The notes under the pieces: model-generated
Seen by the model: the letters and a program-made list of their open reading frames with translations, nothing else
Databases searched by the model: none
What the model was told of the DNA's origin: nothing
Assembly (NCBI GenBank): GCA_024275575.1
Contig: JAJRYV010000120.1
Location: 1 to 56,515, forward strand
DNA length: 56,515 nt
Source of the DNA: a bacterium
GTDB lineage: Bacteria; Zhuqueibacterota; Zhuqueibacteria; Zhuqueibacterales; Geothermadaptataceae
Direction: 5' to 3'
Shown here: positions 9,102 through 18,477 of the stretch, piece by piece
Position numbering within the stretch: the first letter of the stretch is position 1
Layout: the number at the start of each line of letters is the position of its first letter
Program-made: the position numbers and the translations under genes

Positions 9102-10172
9102 TTAATCCAGAATGAGCAATTCGCGGTCGAGCGGGGTTAAAACCTCAACTTTATTTTGGCCGATATAGAGATCGTCTTCGATGCGAACGCCGCCCAGTCC
9201 GGGTTTGTAAAGGCCTGGTTCAATTGTGATGATGCATTCAGTGGGTATATTATCTTTCGATTTCGGTCCGATGCGCGGCATGCTGTGCACCTCGATGCCC
9301 AGGCCGTGGCCCAGGCTGTGGCTGAATTCGCTGGTGAATCCTTCTTTGCGTAAAAAATCACGTGCAAAGCCATCGAGTTCGATGGCCGAAATACCATGGG
9401 TTGCCCCGTTTCTCGCCAGTATGTTGGCATTTTTTACGGCCTCGTACATACGGCGCAGTTCCTCACCAGGCTCGCTTACGGCCACTGTTCGTGTAATATC
9501 TGAGTTGAACCCCTGCCATTTGCAACCAAAATCGATGACGACCAATTCCCCCGCCTTTATCATCTTTTGTGAGGCGATACCATGGGGCAAAGCACCGCGC
9601 CAGCCGCTGGCGACGATCGGTTCAAATGCATCGCCATCGGCGCCAGCACGGCGACAACGATAGGAAATTTCCGCGGCGATATCACATTCACGCACGCCGG
9701 GTTTGATATAAGTCAGGACCTCAGGAAAAACCGAACAAGCTATTTTGCAAGCCTGGCGGGTTTTTTCAATTTCCACCGGTTCTTTTTGCACCACAATATT
9801 TTCGATGAGATTTTCGCTGTCGAGAAGGGCATTTTTCGGGAAGGCCTTGTGTAACTGGGAAAATCTGTCGAAAGTCAAATGGGCGGCTTCAAAGCCGATT
9901 TTCATTTCAGGAAGGATAAAGCCGGCCTGCTGTACAGGAACGAAAAGTCCCTGTGCTGCAATCAGGATTTGTGCATTCTCAACTTCTTTGCCCGCCTGCT
10001 CCCGGTAGCGATTATCTATGATCAGAATACAAGATTCCCGGGTGATAAAAGCGATGCCGGCTGAGCCGGTAAAACTAAAAAGATAGCGCAGATGCGGCAA
10101 TGAACTCACAAGAAATGCATCCATGCCCAGGCTTTTCATCGTCGTCCGTAGCCGGCTTAATCTGTCAGGCAT
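9102..10172 (-). CDS. M24 family metallopeptidase (Xaa-Pro aminopeptidase/dipeptidase)
   Basis: Cytoplasmic dimetal peptidase of the pita-bread fold that cleaves Xaa-Pro bonds. About residues 1-125 are the creatinase-like N-terminal domain (FTGSAGIAFI, IIDNRYREQA). The catalytic domain shows all ligands: Asp in VVIDFGCKW and SDITRT, His in HSLGHGLGIEVHS, Glu in TIEPGLY and GVRIEDD. The ATG at 10172 overlaps the TPR stop by 8 nt; a GTG at 10184 is the alternative. About 356 residues fits PepQ/YqhT-type enzymes rather than the longer PepP. Naming as Xaa-Pro aminopeptidase versus dipeptidase cannot be decided from the sequence alone. Confidence 0.9.
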   Translation of the reverse strand: MPDRLSRLRTTMKSLGMDAFLVSSLPHLRYLFSFTGSAGIAFITRESCILIIDNRYREQAGKEVENAQILIAAQGLFVPVQQAGFILPEMKIGFEAAHLTFDRFSQLHKAFPKNALLDSENLIENIVVQKEPVEIEKTRQACKIACSVFPEVLTYIKPGVRECDIAAEISYRCRRAGADGDAFEPIVASGWRGALPHGIASQKMIKAGELVVIDFGCKWQGFNSDITRTVAVSEPGEELRRMYEAVKNANILARNGATHGISAIELDGFARDFLRKEGFTSEFSHSLGHGLGIEVHSMPRIGPKSKDNIPTECIITIEPGLYKPGLGGVRIEDDLYIGQNKVEVLTPLDRELLILD

Positions 10173-11934
10173 CTGAACTCTCACTCAAGCGCTGTTTCAA
10201 AAAAGTGACTTTCTCCTGATACATTTTATTTTCCGGATCTTTTTTTGACAAGATTTCGAACACATTCATCGCTTTGGCATACTGCCCCTGGGCAGCGTAG
10301 ATTTCACCCAGCGTTGGTGTGACAATGCGTTCTTTATCGATTTCCGCTGCGGATGAATCATGCGATTCCGCTGCGGGCATTGGGGCAGATGGTTCCGCTT
10401 TCTTTAATTCCTGTGGTTTTTTCTCACTGGCCTCGTCAACCGCGGCGATCATTGAATCGATTTGATCCTGCTCATCCTTTGCAACAGCTCTTGACTGCTC
10501 ATCGTCCTCTTTGATCGGGATGTCTTCGAGAGCCGGAATATCGGCATCGGCTTCATTTATTTCCGGCAAGTCAAGGGATTCTTCACCGGCGAGAATATCG
10601 TCAATTTCAGCATCGCTGATTTCAGTATTGTCCATTTCAGCAGGAGCCGTTTCCTCCTGCTGGGTTTTTAGTGCAGGTTGCTCGCTAAAGACCTCATCAA
10701 AAATCTGTTCAGCAGAGGCTTCGCTGGGTTTGGGGATTTCGGGTTCGGCAGCGTTTTTTTCGTCTTTAAACTGTTCAATTTCGAACGGTGTTTCCTCTTT
10801 ATTCGCTGCTTCTTCTGCAGGTTTTGACTCCGGATCAACCGGTGCAGTAGTCGATTTGTTGAATTCAGCATCCAGCGCATCAAAAAAATCATCACCTTCG
10901 GTATTTTTATCGCCGGCGACAAATTCGATTTCACCTTCCTCGACGGGTTTCAGATTTTCGAGTGCTGCATCTTCGAGAGATTCAATTTTGTTGAATTCGA
11001 TCGTCTCTTCAGATAAATTTGGTGTCTCTTCAGCATCAATTTCAGATTTATCGGGTGTTATTTCCGGCCCGACAGTGGGGGCATCAGGATCGTAGGGCTT
11101 GACGTGGATGCCCTGCAAAATGTCATCATCGAGAGTCTCGACAGGTCCGGTTTCCGGTAATGCTTCCATCGTTTCACTTTCAGCATCATCCTGCCGCTGC
11201 CCCGGTTCAGTTGATGAACTGTCTTCAAAAATATCATCGAGGATGGAAGTTACTCCTTCAGTGGCTATGGGAGCAGATTTACCTTTATCTGCTTTCTGTG
11301 TAATTTGTGGTGGATCATCGGCAAACAGGTCGTCGTCGATATTAATCGCAGTGGTTTCGATAGGCTGCACATCAATTGGTGCAGTGGTGATTGTTTTTGG
11401 CTCATCTGATTCACCAAACGGTGTAATATCCGGAGCGATGATCGTTTTTTCATCTTTCGGCTTTTCGGGCACGGGTTTGGGGATGGAACCCTCGGCAGGG
11501 GAAACCACGCGTTGATCGCTGACCACTTCTCGTTTGATGTTTTCCAGTGCACTGCTGATTTTGCTGTCCAACGGGTCGATTTTGAGGATTTCAGCATAGC
11601 TTTTCTGACAGGCCTCGGCCCAGCCTGCTTCTTTCATCAGATCGCCGGTGAATTTATGAGCGGCGATGTGTTTCGGTTCGAACAGCAGGACGCGTTTGAA
11701 TTCTTTCTCAGCGAGATCGAACATTTTCTTCTGCAAATAACATTTGCCGAGGACCATGTGTCCGGTCACATAATAGGGATGTTTGCGGATGCCCTCTTCG
11801 CAAATTCGAATGGCTTCATCAACTTTGCCGCGCACGAGCAGGGCTTCCGCGACCCGGGCGAAAATGAGGGAGTCCGGATTTTGTTGAAGATTGCTTTTCA
11901 GTTGGTCAAACTTAATATTATTATTCTCGATCAT
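10165..11934 (-). CDS. TPR-repeat protein with long acidic middle region
   Basis: A protein of 589 residues without a signal peptide. The N-terminal part (about residues 1-135) holds three to four TPR units (NPDSLIFARVAEALLVRGK, KHPYYVTGHMVLGKCYLQKK, EPKHIAAHKFTGDLMKEAG). Residues of about 150-510 are a very acidic, low-complexity Glu/Asp/Pro/Ala-rich linker. A last TPR-like unit (PTLGEIYAAQGQYAKAMNVFE) closes the protein. The start is at 11934, where AGGAGG lies 7 nt upstream; an ATG at 11967 has no such site. It lies between lptE and the M24 gene. TPR genes occur in this position beside sigma-54/lptE in FCB bacteria, but the function is unknown; scaffolding of envelope assembly is a guess. 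Confidence 0.8.
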   Translation of the reverse strand: MIENNNIKFDQLKSNLQQNPDSLIFARVAEALLVRGKVDEAIRICEEGIRKHPYYVTGHMVLGKCYLQKKMFDLAEKEFKRVLLFEPKHIAAHKFTGDLMKEAGWAEACQKSYAEILKIDPLDSKISSALENIKREVVSDQRVVSPAEGSIPKPVPEKPKDEKTIIAPDITPFGESDEPKTITTAPIDVQPIETTAINIDDDLFADDPPQITQKADKGKSAPIATEGVTSILDDIFEDSSSTEPGQRQDDAESETMEALPETGPVETLDDDILQGIHVKPYDPDAPTVGPEITPDKSEIDAEETPNLSEETIEFNKIESLEDAALENLKPVEEGEIEFVAGDKNTEGDDFFDALDAEFNKSTTAPVDPESKPAEEAANKEETPFEIEQFKDEKNAAEPEIPKPSEASAEQIFDEVFSEQPALKTQQEETAPAEMDNTEISDAEIDDILAGEESLDLPEINEADADIPALEDIPIKEDDEQSRAVAKDEQDQIDSMIAAVDEASEKKPQELKKAEPSAPMPAAESHDSSAAEIDKERIVTPTLGEIYAAQGQYAKAMNVFEILSKKDPENKMYQEKVTFLKQRLSESSDA

Positions 11935-12278
11935 CAGTGCGCCTCCTGCTGCGAATATGTGCAACACCGGGAATTAGAAATTTATCCGATAGACGAAACT
12001 CTTTCTATTCACCAGTATTGCGTACCGCAAAAAATATATGCGAATTACAGTTTGAAATTTTGTGACTCTTCAGCCGGCCTTTCCGGCAGGATGGACCTCC
12101 TGTTTGCCTTTCCGTCGGAAATTTTGGGATAAGTGAGTTCGTGAGTTTAAATCCCCGACGGGCAAAACATACTGAACGAGATACGGAGTTTTTTTCAAAC
12201 TGATTTGTATTTATCTAGTTTAATGCATTTTTTATAAAAATCGTGTTTTAAAATAGCTGAATAAATCCTGATTCTGAT
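11935..12278 (-). other. 344-bp leader of the TPR gene with clustered hairpins
   Basis: This gap follows lptE and precedes the TPR gene on the minus strand. It contains three adjacent perfect hairpins: TTTCCG/CGGAAA-type at 12109-12121, CAGGA...TCCTG at 12087-12102 and GCCGG...CCGGC at 12073-12087. They sit about 140-190 nt before the TPR start. No U-tract follows, so this is not a standard terminator. No known riboswitch class fits on inspection. No ORF is supported. Confidence 0.4.
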
Positions 12279-12788
12279 TTACCAGCCTGAAATGGAACGG
12301 CTCAAAACTTCATCGGTAATTTTCGTTATCGCCTCGGCAATGGCATCTTCACGGGTTGTATTGCTGGTACCGCCGCCGGGTGCGTAGGTGCCGACTTCGC
12401 TGAGCCGGTCGTCCCACACGACTTTCCGCTTGAGCAGGTCTTCGAATTTTATCTGAACCAGCACGGTAACTCTAATTTCATCAACGGTTTCTGACCGGTT
12501 AAAGGCGCCAGCGCCATCTTTGATGGAAAGAATACGTCCGCTGATAATTGAATCGGCGTTTCGCCGTTCGGTAATTTTTAAAGTGTTGTCGCGTGTAAAA
12601 GCATCGATTAGGCTGTTGGTCAGATCATCGTTTACACCAAACTCGGCAGTATCATCTTGAAAAGTGGGAATGGCAACCGTTTGTAAATGGGGCAAAGTTG
12701 AACCGGAAAAACTATAATATCCACAGGCAGTACAGAATATCAGCGCCAGCCCGGAAAGAAATGAACGAAATTTAAAATGGCAGATCAT
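12279..12788 (-). CDS. lptE: LptE-like LPS-assembly lipoprotein
   Basis: Outer-membrane lipoprotein that, in the Lpt pathway, plugs LptD and helps place LPS at the cell surface. The 169-residue protein has a signal peptide ending in FCTACGYYSFSG; the GCGY/ACGYY start after the lipid cysteine is typical of the family. TVAIPTFQDDTAEFGVND, GRILSIKDGAG and YAPGGGTSNTTREDAIAEA match the FCB-type LptE pattern. The first 17 nt overlap the sigma-54 regulator gene, so the two are translationally coupled. That order, followed by a TPR gene, recalls Bacteroidota and supports FCB affiliation. It depends on LspA (6139-6717) for processing. Confidence 0.85.
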   Translation of the reverse strand: MICHFKFRSFLSGLALIFCTACGYYSFSGSTLPHLQTVAIPTFQDDTAEFGVNDDLTNSLIDAFTRDNTLKITERRNADSIISGRILSIKDGAGAFNRSETVDEIRVTVLVQIKFEDLLKRKVVWDDRLSEVGTYAPGGGTSNTTREDAIAEAITKITDEVLSRSISGW

Positions 12789-13950
12789 ATTCTTTTATTT
12801 TACGATATAAAGTACGTTCGCTAATCGCGAGCAAAACCGCGGCTTTACGCTTGTTGCCGCCGGTTTTTTCCAGTGCCCGGTAAATTAATTCATGCTCCAT
12901 TTGTTCCATAGTCGGGAAAATTTCTTCAGTTTCATCCTCAATTCTATGAATACTGTCCCCTGTCAGATTGACCAGATCGCGCTCAAAAGACGGGCCCGCA
13001 GTCAACCGCCTGCCCGGCATGATATATTTTCCCAGGACGGCCTCGCGCAACTGGGCGATTTCATTTTTTATTTCGAAAAGAGCGCGATAGAGAAATTCAC
13101 GCTCCAGTTCCTCATTGGAACGGTTGATGTGTACCGGTAAATGGGCATCCATTCGTACGTGTGGAACGGGCAACCGCGCCTGCACAGCACTACCGCTGAT
13201 GCTCATGCCGCGCTCCATCACGATGATGCTTTCAACAAAATTTTTCAATTCGCGAATATTGCCCGGCCAATTGTAATCGACTAATAAATTCATGGCCTCA
13301 CTGGTAAAACCGCCGTATTCGATGCGGTTGAGATTGCAAAAAGTCGTGGCGAAATGTTCCACCAGTAGTGGGATATCTTCTCTGCGCTCACGTAATGCGG
13401 GAACAACCAAATTTACCGCATTAAGGCGGTAGTACAGATCTTCACGAAATTGATTTTTATGCACGGCTTCCAGCAAATCGCGGTTGGTTGCGGTGATGAT
13501 ACGCACGTCGATGCTTTTGGCTACGCTGCCGCCAACTCGCAATATTTCACGATTTTCCAGTACGCGCAACAGGCGCACCTGTGTTTCGAGCGGCATTTCG
13601 CCAATTTCATCAAGAAAAATCGTGCCGCCATCAGCGAGCTCAAAGTATCCTTTGCGCTGGCCGATGGCACCGGTAAATGAACCTTTCTCATGGCCAAAGA
13701 GTTCCGATTCCATGATGCCTTCCGGGATGGCGCCGGCATTGACAATAATAAACGGTCCGCTATTGCGGTGACTCAGCGCATGAATCGCTTTGGCAACAAG
13801 CTCTTTGCCGGTGCCGCTCTCGCCGTTGATGAGCACGATAATATCGGTCGCCGCAACCTGCTCGATGGTGCGCAAAATCTGATCAAGTGCATGCGAACGG
13901 CCGATAAAACCGAGATTTTGTCTTATTTTGGCTAATTGGCTATTGTTCAT
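12772..13950 (-). CDS. Sigma-54-dependent activator without receiver domain
   Basis: AAA+ enhancer-binding protein that remodels sigma-54 RNA polymerase. The 392-residue protein begins almost directly with the AAA+ domain: Walker A GESGTGKE near residue 43, sigma-54 contact loop ESELFGHEKGSFTGA near residues 79-93, Walker B GGTIFLDEIGEM, and the sensor/arginine-finger region REDLYYRLN. A Fis-type helix-turn-helix ends it (GNKRKAAVLLAISERTLYRKI). There is no REC, GAF or PAS input domain, so control must come from expression level or a partner (PspF-like arrangement). The coupling to lptE suggests a role in envelope homeostasis. No sigma-54 promoter (TGGCAC-N5-TTGC) was recognised in the window. 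Confidence 0.93.
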   Translation of the reverse strand: MNNSQLAKIRQNLGFIGRSHALDQILRTIEQVAATDIIVLINGESGTGKELVAKAIHALSHRNSGPFIIVNAGAIPEGIMESELFGHEKGSFTGAIGQRKGYFELADGGTIFLDEIGEMPLETQVRLLRVLENREILRVGGSVAKSIDVRIITATNRDLLEAVHKNQFREDLYYRLNAVNLVVPALRERREDIPLLVEHFATTFCNLNRIEYGGFTSEAMNLLVDYNWPGNIRELKNFVESIIVMERGMSISGSAVQARLPVPHVRMDAHLPVHINRSNEELEREFLYRALFEIKNEIAQLREAVLGKYIMPGRRLTAGPSFERDLVNLTGDSIHRIEDETEEIFPTMEQMEHELIYRALEKTGGNKRKAAVLLAISERTLYRKIKEYDLPF

Positions 13951-13971
13951 AGTAGGCTGAAAATAATCATT

Positions 13972-14913
13972 TTATTCAATATGTTCCGCTATTTTTTGAT
14001 CTTTCATAAAAAACTTTATCGTTTCCGCCAAACCGGGTTTTAAACCGACCTGTGGCTGCCAACCTAATTCAGCCCTGATTTTTGCAATCGATAAAACGCT
14101 GCGCTGTTGTTCGCCGGCTTTTACCGGCGCATGCTTTTCCGCTTTATTTGCTCCGGTGCCGCTATTGAGCTCATTAAAAATCTCGTTGATATCAGTTTCG
14201 ATGCCGGTGCCGACGTTGAGATAAAGATTGTCACTTCGCTCAAGCGCCAGCAGATTGGCGCTGACTACATCACTGACATAAACAAAATCTCGCGTCTGTT
14301 TACCGTCTCCGTTGATAAACGGTTGTTCACCGGAGAGCAGAAGTTTGCAAAAAATGGCGACGACGCCGGCTTCTCCGTGTGGGTTTTGTCGCGGCCCGTA
14401 GACATTGGCGTAACGCAGCAGTGCATAGGACATGCCGAAGCTTTCAGCAAAATAGTGAATATAGCGTTCACAAGCCAGTTTGGTGATGCCATAGGGTGAA
14501 TCCGGCCATTGCGGATGCTCTTCGGTGGCCGGAAACTCCCTTTGCTCGCCGTAACTGGCGCCTCCGGAGCTGGCGAAAAGAAATCTTTTCACACCGGATT
14601 CTGCACCGGCTCGCAGCAGGTTTATCGTGCCCATGATGTTGGTGTCCGCATCGAATCGCGGGTCCTCAACCGATTTTCGTACATCCATTTGCGCAGCCTG
14701 GTGAATCACGGCGTTGAATTTTTCTTTTTTCAGCACCTCAGCCAGGTTGTCATCGCGAATATCAATTTCATAAAACCGGGCAGCCGCATTCAGGTTTTCC
14801 CTTTGCCCGGTGATCATATTATCGACGATGGCGACCTCATGTCCTTTTTCGAGCAGCGCATCAACGATGTGCGATCCGATGAATCCGGCTCCGCCGGTTA
14901 CCAAAATTTTCAT
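13972..14913 (-). CDS. NAD-dependent epimerase/dehydratase (UDP-glucose 4-epimerase-like)
   Basis: Extended short-chain dehydrogenase that acts on a nucleotide sugar, most like GalE-type UDP-glucose 4-epimerases. The 313-residue protein has the Rossmann motif TGGAGFIGSHIVDALL at the N-terminus, substrate/catalytic region ASSGGASYGE, and the active-site YxxxK in YGITKLACERY. VYGPRQNPHGEAGVVAIFC and TRDFVYVSDV are typical of the GalE-like branch. GAGGAG lies 8 nt upstream of the ATG at 14913. It sits between purD and the sigma-54 gene. It may feed the LPS or EPS pathways; substrate is not determinable here. Confidence 0.88.
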   Translation of the reverse strand: MKILVTGGAGFIGSHIVDALLEKGHEVAIVDNMITGQRENLNAAARFYEIDIRDDNLAEVLKKEKFNAVIHQAAQMDVRKSVEDPRFDADTNIMGTINLLRAGAESGVKRFLFASSGGASYGEQREFPATEEHPQWPDSPYGITKLACERYIHYFAESFGMSYALLRYANVYGPRQNPHGEAGVVAIFCKLLLSGEQPFINGDGKQTRDFVYVSDVVSANLLALERSDNLYLNVGTGIETDINEIFNELNSGTGANKAEKHAPVKAGEQQRSVLSIAKIRAELGWQPQVGLKPGLAETIKFFMKDQKIAEHIE

Positions 14914-15006
14914 TGTAAAAGCTCCTCATGATAAGCAGGGTGCAGTCTCTTACGGCATTTTTCCCTTGATGCCGGGTGATCCGGCGCAGCTTTGCAGGGA
15001 AAGGAA

Positions 15007-16281
15007 TTATAAATATTTCAACGCTTTTGCTCCGATATCCGTACGAAAATAAACGCCTTCGAAGTTTATATTATCGACAGCTTTATAGGCCATTTCCCGG
15101 CTCTTTTGAAAATCGTCACTTATAGCCACGATGGAAAGAACCCGCCCGCCCGCGGTGACCAGATCTCCGGCGCCGTTTCTCGCTGTGCCGCCGTGAAAAA
15201 CGAGGATACCCTCATCAAAGTCTGAATCTGTTCCGCTGATTTTTTTTTCCTGTTCATATTGACCGGGATAACCGCCGGAAGCTAAAACAACACAGACAGT
15301 GGATTGATCTGCTGTTCCGGCCCGGCATTCATCCAGCCTTCCGGTCGCTGCCAAATGCATCATTTCGGGCAGGTCGCCATCGAGCAAGGGCAGGATCACC
15401 TGCGTTTCAGGGTCGCCAAAGCGGCAGTTGTATTCGAGAACCCGGACCTCGCCACCATCGATCATCAGGCCGATGAAGAGTGCCCCCTTGTAGGGAATGC
15501 CTTGCCCGGCCATGCCGGCGAGGGTGGGCACGATAATTTCTTTTTTAATCCTTTCGAGTAGCGCCGGGGTAACGATTGGCGCCGGGGCATAGGTTCCCAT
15601 GCCGCCGGTGTTCGGCCCTTTGTCGCCGTCAAAGATGGCTTTGTGATCCTGTGCCGGTTGCAGCAAAATATAATCTTTGCCGTCGCACAGAGCAAAAATC
15701 GAGACTTCTTCGCCGTGGAGAAATTCTTCGATCAGCACCTTCGCACCGGCTGCGCCGAATTCGCGCTCTAACATGCAGCGTCGCAAAGCGCTTTGCGCTT
15801 CGCTGAAATTTTCGACGATGATGACGCCTTTTCCGGCTGCCAGTCCATCTGCTTTAACTACGCAGGGGTATTCTGTTGTTTCTGCAAAGTCAAGCGCTGC
15901 CTGATAATCCGTGAAAATCTCGCTGTATGCTGTGGGAATTTTATATTTTCCCATAAAATATTTTGAATAAGCTTTTGAGCCTTCGAGTGCGGCTGCTTTT
16001 TGCGACGGCCCAAAAATAGTCAAGTTTTTTGCCTCGAATGCATCGACGATGCCGGCAACCAATGGTGCTTCAGGGCCTGGAACAGTTAAATCAATCTCAT
16101 TTTCACGTGCGAACGCGACAAGTTTCTCGATTGCATCAACCGGGATTGGAACACAGGTGGCAATTTCGGCAATGCCGGGATTGCCCGGAGCACAATATAT
16201 TTTCCCGGCAATTTTACTTTGGCGTATTTTCCATGCGATAGCATGTTCGCGGGCGCCGCTACCAACGATTAGAATATTCAT
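15007..16281 (-). CDS. purD: Phosphoribosylamine-glycine ligase (GAR synthetase)
   Basis: ATP-grasp enzyme for the second step of purine synthesis, joining glycine to 5-phosphoribosylamine. The 424-residue length is standard. The PurD N-terminus MNILIVGSGAREHAIAWK, FGPSQKAAALEGSKAYSK, the ATP-grasp lid VVKADGLAAGKGVII and the metal-binding EYNCRFGDPETQV are all present. It starts 59 bp downstream of uvrB and ends 93 bp before the epimerase gene, so it may share the uvrB transcript. No other purine gene is in the window. Confidence 0.97.
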   Translation of the reverse strand: MNILIVGSGAREHAIAWKIRQSKIAGKIYCAPGNPGIAEIATCVPIPVDAIEKLVAFARENEIDLTVPGPEAPLVAGIVDAFEAKNLTIFGPSQKAAALEGSKAYSKYFMGKYKIPTAYSEIFTDYQAALDFAETTEYPCVVKADGLAAGKGVIIVENFSEAQSALRRCMLEREFGAAGAKVLIEEFLHGEEVSIFALCDGKDYILLQPAQDHKAIFDGDKGPNTGGMGTYAPAPIVTPALLERIKKEIIVPTLAGMAGQGIPYKGALFIGLMIDGGEVRVLEYNCRFGDPETQVILPLLDGDLPEMMHLAATGRLDECRAGTADQSTVCVVLASGGYPGQYEQEKKISGTDSDFDEGILVFHGGTARNGAGDLVTAGGRVLSIVAISDDFQKSREMAYKAVDNINFEGVYFRTDIGAKALKYL

Positions 16282-16340
16282 GTTTTCAAGAGAGTCTTAC
16301 TGTTTGAATTTAAATGAACTGATTTGTGATTCAACCTGAA

Positions 16341-17036
16341 TTATTGTTGATATTTTGCATAGCCGGATTTCCCGCCGCGTTTTTTATTGCCGCGCAATCT
16401 TTTAACTTCGTCACGAAGACGTGCAGCGGTTTCAAATTCCGTGTTTTCAGCGGCGGCTAACATTTGCCGTTCGAGCATATCGAGTTTTTCTTCGCGTTCA
16501 AATGGCGTCATTTTAAACCATTGTGCATCGCTGATTTCTCCCGACTCATCTGCGGTTTTGTTGCTGTAACTTTCCGCGCGTACATCGGCAACACGGGTTG
16601 CCTGCATCACCTCCTCGGCCGATTTGTAGATCGTTTTCGGCGTCAAACCTTTTTCCTGATTATATTGCTTTTGAATCTTCCGGCGCCGGCTGGTTTCATC
16701 GATAACCGCCTGCATTGATCGCGTAATTTTGTCTGCGTAAAAAACAACCTTGCCTTCGGCGTTGCGTGCCGCCCGCCCGGCGATTTGCAGCAGGCTTCTC
16801 TCACTGCGTAAAAATCCCTCTTTATCGGCATCGAGAATGGCGACAAGCCCGACTTCGGGCAAATCGAGCCCTTCGCGCAATAAATTGATGCCTACCAGAA
16901 CATCAAACTCACCGAGACGTAAATCGCGCAGAATTTCAACCCGGTCGAGAGCATCGATTTCCGAATGCAGATAGCGCACACGGATATCCATCTCCGCAAG
17001 ATAATCCGTCAGATCTTCGGACATGCGTTTGGTCAA
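16341..17036 (-). CDS. uvrB: UvrB C-terminal fragment (possible restart at TTG)
   Basis: The same frame downstream of the TAA, with the first possible start a TTG at 17036 (residue 32 after the stop). It contains helicase motifs V-VI ([33 protein letters not shown]) and the UVR domain. There is no clear Shine-Dalgarno before the TTG, so independent translation is doubtful. Confidence 0.45.
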   Translation of the reverse strand: MTKRMSEDLTDYLAEMDIRVRYLHSEIDALDRVEILRDLRLGEFDVLVGINLLREGLDLPEVGLVAILDADKEGFLRSERSLLQIAGRAARNAEGKVVFYADKITRSMQAVIDETSRRRKIQKQYNQEKGLTPKTIYKSAEEVMQATRVADVRAESYSNKTADESGEISDAQWFKMTPFEREEKLDMLERQMLAAAENTEFETAARLRDEVKRLRGNKKRGGKSGYAKYQQ

Positions 17037-17129
17037 TGTAGTGATGAGAATACGTTGCTTGCGGATTACGCGCCGGCTGATTTCGCCAATCAGGTCATCG
17101 ATTTGTGTTTTTACCGGCCGGACATCAAT

Positions 17130-18389
17130 TTAAGGATCAAGCAATCCGGTCGGCCGGATCACCTGTTCGACAACTACGCCCTGACAATTTTCCAGCTCTG
17201 TTTCCGCCGGGGTGGCTGAAATATAAATGGTTTGCGGAATCAACGTATCGAACTCTTCATAGCGTAGCGGCCGATTATCGAGAGCACAGGGCAGGCGGAA
17301 GCCGTGCTCCACCAAAGATTCCTTGCGCGCCCGATCACCACGATACATGCCGCGAATTTGCGGCACCGTCACGTGAGATTCATCGATAAAACATAAATAA
17401 TCATCAGGGAAATAGTCGAGCAACGTTAATGGGCGTTCTCCGGGTTTACGGCCGGTGAGCATGCGGGAATAGTTTTCGACACCACTGCAATAGCCCAGTT
17501 CTTCCAGCATTTCGATATCATAACGTGCCCGCATTTCGAGACGCTGGGCTTCCAGCAGTTTGCCCTTTTGTTGAAAAACCTCAAGCCTCTCTGCAAGTTC
17601 GGTTTTTATTTCTTCAATGGCTGACTTTAATTTCAATTCGCTGGTGACAAAGTGTTTGGCCGGAAAGATCGCCGCGATCGGCAGGTCCTCGATGACTTCT
17701 GCGCTAACGGGATTGATCCGGCAGATATTTTCGATTTCATTGCCGAACATTTCGATGCGGATGGCCTCACGCTCATAAGCCGGCATCACTTCGATGACAT
17801 CGCCGCGGACGCGAAAAGTACCGCGGTCGAATTCATAATCATTGCGGGTGTAATGGATATTCACGAGATGTTCGAGAATGACATTGCGATCGATAAACTG
17901 GCCTTTTTCGAGCGTATAGAGCTGATTTTTATACTCCTGCGGATCACCCAATCCGTAAATGCAGGATACCGATGCGACGATGATAACATCTTTTCGTGTC
18001 AGCAGGGCGCTGGTTGCTTTCAGTCGCAGCCGGTCGATTTCATCATTAATCGAGGTGTCCTTCTCGATATAGGTATCCGTCGAAGCGATGTAAGCCTCGG
18101 GTTGATAGTAATCATAATAACTGATGAAATATTCGACTGCATTGTGGGGGAAAAAACTTTTAAACTCGCTGTAAAGCTGGGCGGCCAGCGTTTTGTTGTG
18201 AGAAAATACTAGCGTCGGTTTGTTGATTTTTTCGATCAAATTCGCCGCCGTGAACGTCTTGCCGCTTCCGGTTACGCCGAGCAAGGTCTGATATTTATCG
18301 CCGCGCAGCAAACCCTCGTAGAGTTGCCCGATGGCTCGTGGTTGGTCGCCGGTTGGTTTAAAATCGGAAACGAGTTTGAAGTCTTGCAT
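17130..18389 (-). CDS. uvrB: UvrB N-terminal fragment (helicase motifs I to III, up to the internal stop)
   Basis: The first 419 codons of the interrupted uvrB, starting at the ATG 18389 ([17 protein letters not shown]). It carries the ATP-binding domain, the damage-probing beta-hairpin and the UvrA-interaction region but lacks motifs V and VI (second RecA domain) and the UVR/UvrC-binding tail. Alone it should not complete incision by analogy with characterised UvrB. Confidence 0.7.
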   Translation of the reverse strand: MQDFKLVSDFKPTGDQPRAIGQLYEGLLRGDKYQTLLGVTGSGKTFTAANLIEKINKPTLVFSHNKTLAAQLYSEFKSFFPHNAVEYFISYYDYYQPEAYIASTDTYIEKDTSINDEIDRLRLKATSALLTRKDVIIVASVSCIYGLGDPQEYKNQLYTLEKGQFIDRNVILEHLVNIHYTRNDYEFDRGTFRVRGDVIEVMPAYEREAIRIEMFGNEIENICRINPVSAEVIEDLPIAAIFPAKHFVTSELKLKSAIEEIKTELAERLEVFQQKGKLLEAQRLEMRARYDIEMLEELGYCSGVENYSRMLTGRKPGERPLTLLDYFPDDYLCFIDESHVTVPQIRGMYRGDRARKESLVEHGFRLPCALDNRPLRYEEFDTLIPQTIYISATPAETELENCQGVVVEQVIRPTGLLDP

Positions 18390-18426
18390 AATTCTTTATT
18401 TCTCTATCAGTTTAAGTTGAATCTTA

Positions 18427-18455
18427 AATATAGACTTCACCTATTAAAATGTCAA
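18427..18455 (-). promoter_or_regulatory. Sigma-70-type promoter of uvrB
   Basis: Minus strand TTGACA (18450-18455), exactly 17 nt, then TATATT (18427-18432), a near-perfect match. The start site would lie near 18420, about 30 nt before the uvrB ATG. No LexA-like palindrome was recognised over it. It is back-to-back with the ppiD promoter. Confidence 0.7.
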
Positions 18456-18477
18456 GCCTCAAATTGCTAAAAAGCAC

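Larger units (their letters stand above)
16341..18389 (-). pseudogene. uvrB: Excinuclease ABC subunit B gene interrupted by one in-frame TAA
   Basis: UvrB is the DNA helicase-like damage verifier of excision repair, loaded by UvrA. The full frame from 18389 to 16341 would encode a normal-length protein of about 682 residues. Walker A GVTGSGKT (residues 38-45), the beta-hairpin region [11 protein letters not shown], Walker [33 protein letters not shown] and the C-terminal UVR domain ([15 protein letters not shown]) are all present. Codon 420 is TAA (17130-17132) in the strongly conserved stretch RPTGLLDP[16 protein letters not shown], where homologues have one ordinary residue. The frame resumes at once with no indel. 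A strong promoter lies upstream. Options are a true null, readthrough, restart at TTG 17036, or a base-call error. Confidence 0.85.

Noticed and set aside
12068-12124. GEMM (c-di-GMP) riboswitch
   Set aside because: GGCAAAC resembles part of the motif, but the tetraloop, the GACGCAAAGCC segment and the receptor helix do not fit.
17652-18212. 186-codon ORF opposite uvrB and other long antisense ORFs (for example 10511-11095, 24206-24757)
   Set aside because: They mirror conserved genes on the other strand, have unnatural composition and lack ribosome sites.
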